The notes below the pieces were generated by a model, which saw only the letters and a program-made list of their open reading frames with translations, did not search any database and was not told the DNA's origin. Shown piece by piece: positions 1 to 6,694 of a stretch of 9,065 bases of DNA. The translations under genes were made by a program, and so were the position numbers. How positions within the stretch are numbered: the stretch's first letter is position 1; the number at the start of each line of letters is the position of its first letter. Source of the stretch: Oscillospiraceae bacterium (GTDB taxonomy: Bacteria; Bacillota; Clostridia; Oscillospirales; Oscillospiraceae); NCBI GenBank assembly GCA_009786775.1, contig WQRL01000049.1:1-9065 (forward strand), given 5' to 3'.

Positions 1-993
1 AGGGGTTTCGCAAGCCAGTGCTTCTAGATTCGTAGTCGGGAAGTTATCCTCCAAGGTGGGGTTTACGAAAATATCGGCCATGCTATAAATTTCTGCGAGC
101 TCCGATGCGCTATCGGTTCTTGCAATCCCGATAATATTTTCAGGTAGCCCGCTTAGCATTTTCTCACTTAGCCCCACTAGCACAATCTTGAAATCTTTAT
201 TGCCTTCTAAACTTTTTGCCAGCTTTATAAAGCAATCCAGGCCTTTTCTTTCATTCCAGATGCTTGCCACACCCAATACGGTAAAAGAGTTTTCAAGCCC
301 ATGTTTTTTTCTAAAATCGCTCTCCGACCTCTTAAAAACCTCAAGGTCAACCCCATTATTTATAACCTGGAGGGGGTAGGCGCTTAGAAAAGACTCCTTT
401 ACAAGCCCCGCCAGCCAGTTTGAGGGAGTAATAACCACCATGTCTAAAACCGCTGTAAAAAGAGCTTTTTTTCTTTTGAAGTTAAGCTCCGAGTTATCAC
501 AGAGCAGGCTTTTGGGGTATGCGGATTTCTGCACACACCCGCTGCACCCCGACTTCCATTTAACGCAGCCGCAGTAATCGAAATAAGCGCAGTGCCCCGT
601 AAATGCCCAGCAGTCGTGCAGCGTCCAAATTATACGCTTATTTGCCTTGATGAGATAATCAAACAGCAATCCGATGTTGATGTAATAGCCGTGGATGTTG
701 TGCAGGTGAATAACATCCGGATCGTACACACTCACGCGGCTTATAAATTCCCTTGTCGCCCTTTTTGAGTAAAAGCCTGTCTTGTCGGTAATTCTTGACA
801 TCAGCCCGTGGAAATTAACATCTAGGCTGCTTCCGATTTTCATTGCATCCGCACCGGGGATACCCATTTCTCCGCCACGGCCAAAACCTACTTTGCAACT
901 ATCATTTTGCGCAGTGGCTGCGCTATGCAAATCCGCCACAATCCGGCCGGTACTTCCAAAGCCGCAAACGGAATTTATCTGCAAGATTTTCAT
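1..993 (-). CDS. GT4 glycosyltransferase (WcaC-like), C-terminus missing
   Basis: The frame is open without a stop from ATG at 993 to base 1, giving 331 residues; the C-terminal helix region, perhaps 50-80 residues, lies outside the window. An AGGAG site (1000-1004) sits six bases before the ATG, and the start follows the previous stop by three bases. Visible features are an N-terminal GFGSTGRI nucleotide-fold loop (about 11-18), HLHNIHGYY (about 96-104), WTLHDCWAFTGHC (123-135), NNGVDLEVF (212-220), a second Rossmann domain starting VLGVASIWNERKG (239-251), and the donor-site stretch PTLEDNFPTTNLEALA (312-327) with the E-x7-E type spacing of GT4 enzymes. This layout matches cytoplasmic retaining glycosyltransferases of the colanic-acid WcaC type that use nucleotide sugars. 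Six cysteines cluster at 128-153. Donor and acceptor cannot be told from the sequence; the locus suggests it extends the lipid-linked repeat unit. The family call is strong; the specificity is unknown. Confidence 0.9.
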   Translation of the reverse strand, partial: MKILQINSVCGFGSTGRIVADLHSAATAQNDSCKVGFGRGGEMGIPGADAMKIGSSLDVNFHGLMSRITDKTGFYSKRATREFISRVSVYDPDVIHLHNIHGYYINIGLLFDYLIKANKRIIWTLHDCWAFTGHCAYFDYCGCVKWKSGCSGCVQKSAYPKSLLCDNSELNFKRKKALFTAVLDMVVITPSNWLAGLVKESFLSAYPLQVINNGVDLEVFKRSESDFRKKHGLENSFTVLGVASIWNERKGLDCFIKLAKSLEGNKDFKIVLVGLSEKMLSGLPENIIGIARTDSASELAEIYSMADIFVNPTLEDNFPTTNLEALACETP

Positions 994-996
994 TTG

Positions 997-2049
997 TCAC
1001 TCCTGCCCCATAAAAATTTCCATGTGCCGCCGCACCATGCCTTCAATGGTTTCACCTTGCGGCGGCAAGGCCTTTTCAGCTTTCAGCGCATTTATTATAG
1101 CTGCATTATCTCCAGGCGGGAATACATTCACGCCTGGTCCTTTCATTGTCATGGCGGCGATACACTTTTCAGTCGAGAAAACAGGCAATCTATAAGCCAT
1201 AGCCTCGTTAATTACAAGACCCCACACGTCCTCATTTGTAGGCAGCACAAAAGCATCCGCCGCCTTATAATACTCTGCAAGTTCTTCTTTTTTCTTAAAC
1301 GGCAGTACCCATATATTCCCGTGCCCCTGTGCAATATCCCTGTACTTTCTTTCCTCAATGCCTCCGCCAATCAGAACAAGCCCCATATCAGCCCTATCCT
1401 CAGATACCCAAGTTTTCAAAAACTCCAAATATCCTTTTCTGGGAATAAATTGCCCAACCGACAGTATTAGCGTCCCGCAACTGATACCCAGCCGCTCCCT
1501 AGTTTCCCGCTTCTCACCACTGGAGATTTCCTTTGGAACATCTGCCTGCTTAACCGAGGTAAATGGATATGTGAAAATCTTGTCTGGGCACGCCCCATAA
1601 TATTCAAAATATTTGCTCGTCAGCAGGCCTGTTGAGAGCCAAAAGCTGGCTTTTGATATGAAGAAGTGCTTGATTTTATATTTAAGGCTTGACTCCTGCC
1701 TATTAATAAAGCCTCCATCTGCATTTAGATAAAATGGTATTTTCCTACAGTTAAGCGCCAAAATCGCCAGCATGGCAGTGGGTGTCGCATACCCTCCCAC
1801 AACAACTATGTCAAACCCCCGCTTTATGTACTTTAGGACACCCGGGCAAAAACGTGCATCGGCTCTTATGCGCAGCCCTGGCAAAAACACCTGCCTATAA
1901 CCGCTATCCGCCTGCTCAGTCCAGTTTCCGCTTCGCTCTGTAGACCTCTCGCCCTCGTAAATAACTGTTAGTTCACATAGCTTAGAGAGCTCATTAAAAA
2001 AACTTACACGGTAGGGCGCAGGGATATTTGTCAGAAATAATACTCTCAC
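997..2049 (-). CDS. GT4 family glycosyltransferase
   Basis: This is a cytoplasmic glycosyltransferase with a GT-B fold. The N-terminal domain begins RVLFLTNIPAPYRVSFFNEL, typical of GT4 proteins acting on polysaccharide repeat units. The linker strand VGGYATPTA and the stretch LNADGGFI lie near the middle. The C-terminal domain starts LSVGQFIPRKGYLEF and holds the donor-site motif NEDVWGLVINEAMAYRLPV, with two glutamates eight positions apart. I prefer GTG at 2049 (350 aa). It makes the protein begin right before the conserved RVLFLTN strand and gives a GTGA overlap with the capG stop. An in-frame GTG at 2058 would add three residues and overlap capG by 13 bases; neither start has a strong Shine-Dalgarno site. 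The stop is TGA at 997-999. Its place after capG suggests it belongs to the L-FucNAc glycan pathway, but which sugar it moves is unknown. Confidence 0.9.
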   Translation of the reverse strand: MRVLFLTNIPAPYRVSFFNELSKLCELTVIYEGERSTERSGNWTEQADSGYRQVFLPGLRIRADARFCPGVLKYIKRGFDIVVVGGYATPTAMLAILALNCRKIPFYLNADGGFINRQESSLKYKIKHFFISKASFWLSTGLLTSKYFEYYGACPDKIFTYPFTSVKQADVPKEISSGEKRETRERLGISCGTLILSVGQFIPRKGYLEFLKTWVSEDRADMGLVLIGGGIEERKYRDIAQGHGNIWVLPFKKKEELAEYYKAADAFVLPTNEDVWGLVINEAMAYRLPVFSTEKCIAAMTMKGPGVNVFPPGDNAAIINALKAEKALPPQGETIEGMVRRHMEIFMGQE

Positions 2050-3170
2050 TTCATCCACACATTCTTGTTTATTATATGCGTATAACTCTGGATAATTTTT
2101 ACAACTTTAGTTGAAACATTCACATCGGTATAGTCTGCGGGCAAAGTCCCCATTTCGCCGTTTTCTTTCATTTTGATAGCTATCTCCGCCGCCTGCGCTA
2201 TGCTCTCCCCGCTTATGCCTCCTATTACAACATTGCCTCCGTCAAGAGCTTCAGGGCGCTCTGTTGACGTGCGGATTAGCACCCCCGGAAAGCCCAGCAT
2301 GGCACTTTCTTCCGAGAGGGTTCCGCTGTCCGACAACACGCACATGGCCGAGGATTGCAACTTCACATAGTCGTGAAACCCAAAGGGCTCAAGGATTCTG
2401 ATGAGTGGGTGAAACTCAAATCTGCGCTCCTTTATATACTTCTTAGAGCGCGGGTGCGCGGAGTAAACAACAGGTACATTATAAACGCCTGCCACATAAT
2501 TTAGCCCGCTCATGAGGGATGTGAAGTTTTCCTCATGGTCAATGTTTTCCTCCCTGTGTGCGGAAACCAGGATATATTTCCCCGCCTCAAGCTCAAGCTG
2601 AGCCAAAATATCACTTTCTTCAATCAGAGCTCTCGACTGCTCAAGCACCTCCGCCATAGGCGAGCCTGTTACAAAAATAGTTTTGCCATCCACTCCTTCA
2701 TCAAGCAGGTAGCGTCTTGAATTTTCTGTGTAGGGAAGGTTAATGTCTGAGATGTGATCCACGATTTTGCGGTTAATCATCTCAGGAACATTCCAGTCCC
2801 AGCAGCGGTTCCCCGCTTCCATGTGAAAAATCGGAATTTTTAGCCGCTTTGCGCATATGGCAGAAAGTGACGAGTTGGTGTCACCCAAAATAATCAGGGC
2901 ATCCGGCTTTTCTTTGACAAGAACCTCATATGATTTTTCCATTATATTTCCGAGGGTTTCTCCCAGATGCCCCCCGGCACAGTCAAGGAAATAATCGGGT
3001 TTGCGCAAATTCAGGCCGTCAAAAAACACCTGATTGAGCGCATAATCCCAGTTCTGGCCGGTGTGTACCAGGATATGCTCAAAATACTTGTCAAAAGCCT
3101 TTATACAGGCGCTGAGCCTTATAATCTCCGGCCTCGTGCCTAGTATTGTAATAAGTTTTAATTTATTCAA
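2046..3170 (-). CDS. capG: UDP-GlcNAc 2-epimerase-like enzyme, last step to UDP-L-FucNAc (CapG/FnlC)
   Basis: This is a non-hydrolysing UDP-sugar 2-epimerase of the WecB family, 374 aa, a normal length. Visible family motifs are GTRPE (11-15), GDTNS (96-100), HMEAGNR with PEMINRKIVDHISD (116-142), SAHREEN (203-209), SDSGTLSEES (280-289) and ERPEALD (304-310). WecB itself makes UDP-ManNAc. Directly after capE and capF, the member expected is CapG/FnlC, which inverts C2 of UDP-N-acetyl-L-pneumosamine (L-talo) to give UDP-L-FucNAc. The start is TTG at 3170; its TTGA overlaps the capF stop by four bases, so translation is probably coupled. A GGTGG stretch just upstream may serve as a weak Shine-Dalgarno site. 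Starting here gives MNKLKLITILGTRPE, matching the usual N-terminus, so the TTG is well supported. Plain WecB activity cannot be excluded from motifs alone. Confidence 0.93.
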   Translation of the reverse strand: MNKLKLITILGTRPEIIRLSACIKAFDKYFEHILVHTGQNWDYALNQVFFDGLNLRKPDYFLDCAGGHLGETLGNIMEKSYEVLVKEKPDALIILGDTNSSLSAICAKRLKIPIFHMEAGNRCWDWNVPEMINRKIVDHISDINLPYTENSRRYLLDEGVDGKTIFVTGSPMAEVLEQSRALIEESDILAQLELEAGKYILVSAHREENIDHEENFTSLMSGLNYVAGVYNVPVVYSAHPRSKKYIKERRFEFHPLIRILEPFGFHDYVKLQSSAMCVLSDSGTLSEESAMLGFPGVLIRTSTERPEALDGGNVVIGGISGESIAQAAEIAIKMKENGEMGTLPADYTDVNVSTKVVKIIQSYTHIINKNVWMK

Positions 3171-4288
3171 ACTTCCACCGCCTCAAATATTGTGTCCGGA
3201 TTACCGGGGTCAAAAATTTCTCCTGCCCAAAATATAGTTATAACATCTATTTCACCTGTGTTTTGAATACTGTGCGTATAACCCGGTGGAATGTCCACAA
3301 CCTGAATTTCACCGCCGGAAACACTATACCGAATTATCTCCGAGCTGCCTATTTTCCTAAGGCGTATTAGTGCCTCGCCTTGAACCACAACAAACTTTTC
3401 AACCTTAGTATCGTGCCAGTGGTTACCTCTTGTAATGCCCGGCTTTGTAGTGGATACGCTAATTTGGCCGAAGTGCGGCGATCTGATAAGTTCTGAGAAA
3501 TGGCCGCGCCCGTCAGTTTTCATATCCGCCAAAACCGCAAGGTCATAAGGGTCTGCATATGAGATAAATGTGGCATACAGTTTTCTGTTTAGCGGCTCAT
3601 TCATGTCGTGTTGCAGAGTAAAGGAGCTTCGCGACTTAGCAAAACTATTTATTTTCTCCGCCAGTTCTCCCAGCGTAATCTTATATGTTTGTGAAATTTT
3701 CAACAGAGAGCCTTCTTGCGAAGTTACTTTGCCTTCAAGGATTTTGTTAAACTCGCTTAAAAGGTCATCTATATACAGAAGTGTAAGCATAGTTTCAGTG
3801 TTATCAATCCGCAGCGCAATACCCCGCGCGGCATTGTGGCAGAAGGTAGCCACGACGCTGTTATAGTCCGGCCTGCACCACTTCCCAAACACTCCTGAAA
3901 GCCGGTATACATAGACCGGCGCGCCGGTGCGGCAGCCATACTCAAACACTATGTCCTCTGCGGCTTTTTTGCTCCTGCCGTATGGATTATCAAGTTCCGC
4001 CTGCACCGATGAGGGAAGTACAACAGGAATACACCTGTTCTCCCGCTCCAGCATTTCAACCAGGCTCTCCGTAAGAGCTGTATTTCCTGTCTGAAATTCG
4101 GATTCATTCTCCGGCCTGTTTACACCTGCCAGATGAAAAACAAGATCCGCCCTGCGCACCAGCTCCTGCAAATCCTCTTCCGTCTGTGGCAGGTCAAAAC
4201 AAAGCAAATTATCCTCACCGCGCGAACAGAGGTTTGCCTTTAGATTTTTGCCTATAAACCCGCTTGCGCCTGTTATAAGTATGTTCAC
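3167..4288 (-). CDS. capF: Bifunctional reductase/cupin epimerase CapF (FnlB), UDP-L-FucNAc pathway
   Basis: The protein joins two domains. Residues about 1-245 form a short-chain dehydrogenase fold: the NADPH-binding loop TGASGFIG lies at the N-terminus and the YGRSK (YxxxK) catalytic pair near 103-107. Residues about 260-373 form a cupin: metal-site motif GNHWHDTKVEKF (two histidines and a glutamate) and second motif IPPGYTHSIQNTG. In CapF the cupin is known to epimerise the CapE product at C3, and the reductase domain then reduces C4, giving UDP-N-acetyl-L-talosamine. The longest frame opens at ATG 4300, but the GAGAGGA site touches that ATG with no spacer, and the usual CapF N-terminus (MNILITG) corresponds to GTG at 4288. 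I therefore use GTG 4288 (373 aa), although its 12-base spacer is long. It follows capE by 41 bases and overlaps capG by four. Confidence 0.94.
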   Translation of the reverse strand: MNILITGASGFIGKNLKANLCSRGEDNLLCFDLPQTEEDLQELVRRADLVFHLAGVNRPENESEFQTGNTALTESLVEMLERENRCIPVVLPSSVQAELDNPYGRSKKAAEDIVFEYGCRTGAPVYVYRLSGVFGKWCRPDYNSVVATFCHNAARGIALRIDNTETMLTLLYIDDLLSEFNKILEGKVTSQEGSLLKISQTYKITLGELAEKINSFAKSRSSFTLQHDMNEPLNRKLYATFISYADPYDLAVLADMKTDGRGHFSELIRSPHFGQISVSTTKPGITRGNHWHDTKVEKFVVVQGEALIRLRKIGSSEIIRYSVSGGEIQVVDIPPGYTHSIQNTGEIDVITIFWAGEIFDPGNPDTIFEAVEV

Positions 4289-4300
4289 GCTAATGATCAT

Positions 4301-4307
4301 TCCTCTC
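4301..4307 (-). promoter_or_regulatory. Ribosome binding site for capF (decides the start)
   Basis: The transcribed strand reads GAGAGGA immediately followed by ATG (4298-4300). With no spacer, that ATG is a poor start, while GTG at 4286-4288 lies 12 bases downstream and gives the normal CapF N-terminus. The spacing to the GTG is longer than ideal, so capF may depend partly on this site and partly on translation from capE. Confidence 0.5.
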
Positions 4308-4329
4308 GGTAATTTTAAGGCACAAGGGG

Positions 4330-5325
4330 CTATGCTAATTCAGCCTTGATTTCAGGAAGTTTTAGAAGCAGCGCTTTAATGCCCTCCACATCCAGCCTCA
4401 CCGTGTTTTCGGAGTTATACTCTTCTTCGGGTATGGTTTGTTTGCCCTCTTCGTAATACAAGCTGTAATCCATGCTGCGCACATCAGCGGGGATGCGGTA
4501 GTAGTTGCCCATGTCCTGAGCAACTGCCATCTCCTCGCGTGTAAGAAGGCTCTCATAGCGCTTCTCGCCGTGGCGGGTACCTATGACATCAACCGGCACA
4601 TCTGCGTCAAAAAGCTCAACAAGAGCCTTCGCCAAATCCCCGATTGTGCCAGCAGGCGACTTCTGCACAAAAATATCGCCCGGCCTTGCATTGTTAAATG
4701 CGTATACCACCAAGTCCACAGAGTCTTCTAAGCTCATAAGAAATCGGGTCATCCCCGGGTCGGTCACTGTCAGGGGCTGGCCTTTTTTAATTTGCTCAAT
4801 AAACAGCGGGATAACACTTCCGCGGGAACACATCACATTGCCGTACCGGGTGCCGCACATAACCGTGCCGCTGTTTCTGCTCTCCGCAATCATAATTTTC
4901 TCCATCATCGCCTTGGACATTCCCATGGCATTAATGGGATAAACCGCCTTGTCGGTGGAGAGGCAGATTACATTTTCCACTCCGCAGAGCGCCGCAGCCT
5001 TGAGCGTGTTGTAAGTCCCTTCAACATTTGTCCGCACGGCTTCCATGGGAAAAAATTCACATGAGGGCACCTGTTTTAGAGCTGCTGCGCTAAACACATA
5101 GTCAACCCCCTGCATGGCACCCATTATTGATTCACTTGAGCGGACATCCCCGACATAAAACCGCAATTTTGAATTTTTATAGAGGCGGCGCATGTCGTCC
5201 TGCTTTTTCTCATCTCTTGAAAAAATACGGATTTCCGCCACATCCTCTTTCATGAGGCGGTGCAAAACAGCATTTCCAAAGCTGCCTGTCCCACCTGTTA
5301 TAAGAACCGTTTTGTCTTTTAGCAT
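4330..5325 (-). CDS. capE: UDP-GlcNAc 4,6-dehydratase/5-epimerase CapE (FnlA)
   Basis: This 331-aa extended short-chain dehydrogenase carries out the first step from UDP-GlcNAc to UDP-L-FucNAc: 4,6-dehydration with C5 inversion, using bound NADP. The nucleotide loop GGTGSFG is at 11-17. AALKQVP (81-87) and STDKAVYPINAMGMSK (123-138) form the active-site region, and GTRYGNVMCSRGSVIPLF (158-175) and TDPGMTRFLMSLEDSVDLV (188-206) are hallmark segments of the CapE/FlaA1 group. The usual catalytic tyrosine is replaced by Met134, with Lys138 kept; this is characteristic of CapE/FnlA rather than FlaA1/PseB. Gene order capE-capF-capG is that of the Staphylococcus aureus cap5 and E. coli fnlABC loci, which strengthens the call. 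ATG 5325 has a GGGAG site six bases upstream (5332-5336). The stop is TAG at 4330-4332. Confidence 0.95.
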   Translation of the reverse strand: MLKDKTVLITGGTGSFGNAVLHRLMKEDVAEIRIFSRDEKKQDDMRRLYKNSKLRFYVGDVRSSESIMGAMQGVDYVFSAAALKQVPSCEFFPMEAVRTNVEGTYNTLKAAALCGVENVICLSTDKAVYPINAMGMSKAMMEKIMIAESRNSGTVMCGTRYGNVMCSRGSVIPLFIEQIKKGQPLTVTDPGMTRFLMSLEDSVDLVVYAFNNARPGDIFVQKSPAGTIGDLAKALVELFDADVPVDVIGTRHGEKRYESLLTREEMAVAQDMGNYYRIPADVRSMDYSLYYEEGKQTIPEEEYNSENTVRLDVEGIKALLLKLPEIKAELA

Positions 5326-5339
5326 ATCGCTCTCCCGTC

Positions 5340-5363
5340 AGATAGTGTGGACACGAGTCCAAA
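5340..5363 (-). repeat. Short direct repeat, copy B, upstream of capE
   Basis: The plus strand reads AGATAGTGTGG, an extra A, then CACGAGTCCAAA, matching copy A at 6635-6657 except for the extra base and one substitution. It lies in the 63-base gap between the GT stop and capE and ends just before the capE Shine-Dalgarno site. In this copy the extra base creates a perfect 5-bp palindrome, TGGAC and GTCCA around ACGA (5348-5361). A second small hairpin, CGCC with GGCG at 5365-5380, lies next to it. Confidence 0.75.
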
Positions 5364-5388
5364 ACGCCTGCCTTCCGGCGCACCCGGC

Positions 5389-6594
5389 TTACAATTTTTC
5401 TGCAATTTTCGCCGCCCAGTACGAGGCAGAATAGTTTTGCTCCAAGTAGGCCCTGCTCCGCCTGCCCATCTCCTCAAAGGCAGCGTCGTCCATAGAGAGT
5501 ATCTCATCGACAGCCTGTGAGAAGTACTTGGCATTGCCGCTCATGCACCAGTAGCCGAACTCGCCGCTTATTACTGTAAAGCCCACATCGGAGTGCGCAT
5601 CGGTACATGCCAGCACAGGCAGCCCTTGCTGCATGTACGATAGAAGCCTAGACGGAAAGTTCGGTATTGTGAAGCGGTGGTCGAGAAAAATCAGCCCGAC
5701 ATCACAGGCGCAAAGCAGCTCGTCATACTCCTTCTTAGGCAGCGCCTGGATAAACATTACATTAGTTGGGGCCTCTTCCTCAATGTACTCTGTAATAAGC
5801 TCCGCATCAGTACCTTCCCCGCAGATGAGAAAATACCTGTCATCCTTGTTCTGGTTGAGTTTCAGGCACTGGGTTATAAATGCCACACTCTGAGGCTTGC
5901 CCAAGTTACCGCCGTAAACAAAGACCTTCTTTTCGCGCGGGATGCCATACTGGTCACGTATTTCATCGCATTTCGCCGCATTCTCCTGCGGCCTAATGCT
6001 TATGCTGTTCGGGCAGATATGAACCTTTGAAGGGTCAAGCTGCCTGTTGTGCTTAACTAAATAATCCACATTCGCCTTGGACATACAGCCGATGAAATCG
6101 GACATTTCATAAAGCCTTGTCTCTTTTTTTCTAAAATACCTGTATAAATATGTCTTTTTTGCCAGCATTCCCAAGTCCACCGCATTTTGCGGAAAAATAT
6201 CCTTGAGCAGCAAGTAGCTTTCCGCCCCGTCGCGGTGCCTTATGTAGCTTATTAATTTCCCCAAAGTTATGGGGGGCGTGGAGTACATTACCGTATCAAA
6301 TTTGATGTCTGCAAAATACTTTTTGACAGCCTTGAGATATTGCCGTTCCAGGCGCACCGTGGAAATCCCCTTTTCCAGCTTGCCTGTTTTTTGGATATTT
6401 CCGACGCGCACCTTGAGAATGCCGCCGGTCCGGCTCGGCAGAAACACTGTCTGCTTATTTTGCCTGCGCTCATATGGGGAAACAACATAAACCCTGTGCC
6501 CAAGCAGGGTAATTTCACGCAGCAAGTCCTGGTAGATACCTGACTCGTCAAGGCTATTTATGTCAACAAGTGTTGCAAAGAGTATATTTTTCAT
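5389..6594 (-). CDS. GT4 glycosyltransferase, WbuB/WcaI-like; candidate L-FucNAc transferase
   Basis: A 401-aa cytoplasmic glycosyltransferase with a GT-B fold. The N-terminal domain reads NILFATLVDINSLDESGIYQDLLRE and then GHRVYVVSP (32-40). KDIFPQNAVDLGML (131-144) is a marker of the WbuB/WcaI branch. The second domain opens FVYGGNLGKPQS (225-236), followed by CDVGLIFLDHRFTIPNFPSRLLSYM (297-321) and GLPVLA (324-329) at the donor site. ATG 6594 has an AGGAA site (6603-6607) eight bases upstream. It lies immediately before capEFG, and WbuB-type enzymes in FucNAc-containing O-antigen loci are thought to add L-FucNAc, so that role is a reasonable inference, not shown by the sequence. It is separated from both neighbours by the widest gaps in the locus, each holding a copy of the same short direct repeat, so it may be an exchangeable cassette. 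Confidence 0.9.
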   Translation of the reverse strand: MKNILFATLVDINSLDESGIYQDLLREITLLGHRVYVVSPYERRQNKQTVFLPSRTGGILKVRVGNIQKTGKLEKGISTVRLERQYLKAVKKYFADIKFDTVMYSTPPITLGKLISYIRHRDGAESYLLLKDIFPQNAVDLGMLAKKTYLYRYFRKKETRLYEMSDFIGCMSKANVDYLVKHNRQLDPSKVHICPNSISIRPQENAAKCDEIRDQYGIPREKKVFVYGGNLGKPQSVAFITQCLKLNQNKDDRYFLICGEGTDAELITEYIEEEAPTNVMFIQALPKKEYDELLCACDVGLIFLDHRFTIPNFPSRLLSYMQQGLPVLACTDAHSDVGFTVISGEFGYWCMSGNAKYFSQAVDEILSMDDAAFEEMGRRSRAYLEQNYSASYWAAKIAEKL

Positions 6595-6634
6595 TTCATA
6601 GGTTCCTGTTATAAATTATCTTGAGGCCTTATTT

Positions 6635-6657
6635 AGATAGTGTGGCACGAATCCAAA
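6635..6657 (-). repeat. Short direct repeat, copy A, upstream of the WbuB-like GT
   Basis: The plus strand reads AGATAGTGTGG followed by CACGAATCCAAA. Copy B at 5340-5363 has the same sequence apart from one inserted A after the GTGTGG and one A-to-G change. The two copies share orientation and both lie in non-coding gaps on either side of a single glycosyltransferase gene. This copy starts 41 bases upstream of that gene's ATG and forms one arm of the hairpin at 6639-6690. What it does is unknown. Confidence 0.75.
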
Positions 6658-6690
6658 TCATCCATCTTTTGGCGGATTTTTTGCCACGCT
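6639..6690 (-). other. Imperfect hairpin in the 100-base gap upstream of the WbuB-like GT
   Basis: GTGGCA (6642-6647) pairs with TGCCAC (6682-6687). Inside this, AAT (6650-6652) pairs with ATT (6676-6678), and CCAAA (6653-6657) pairs with TTTGG (6668-6672) around a 10-base loop. Two more outer pairs follow after a single mismatch, about 16 bp in all with small internal loops. On the transcribed strand the hairpin is followed by ACTATCTAAATAAGG rather than a run of T, so it is not a standard intrinsic terminator. It begins about four bases after the ABC transporter stop and could attenuate transcription, protect mRNA, or be a mobile-repeat relic. Confidence 0.6.
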
Positions 6691-6694
6691 GCGG

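Noticed and set aside
907..1470. Plus-strand open frame of 187 codons, with another at 782-1195
   Set aside because: Both lie opposite well-supported minus-strand glycosyltransferase genes, have no recognisable motifs and read as low-quality antisense translations. All other plus-strand frames in the window are likewise shadows.
5319..5534. Minus-strand 71-codon frame spanning the GT end and the capE gap
   Set aside because: It overlaps the end of the glycosyltransferase in another frame and the repeat-containing gap. Its composition (rich in Arg, Pro, Trp) looks random and no ribosome binding site supports it.
6610..6660. Internal promoter in the gap before the GT (TTGGAT with TAAATA or TATAAC downstream)
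   Set aside because: Spacings and matches to -35/-10 consensus are poor, and AT-rich stretches give such matches by chance. Transcript mapping would be needed before calling it.
6595..6694. Rho-independent terminator after the ABC transporter gene
   Set aside because: The hairpin is real, but no T-run follows it on the transcribed strand, and the next gene continues in the same pathway and direction.
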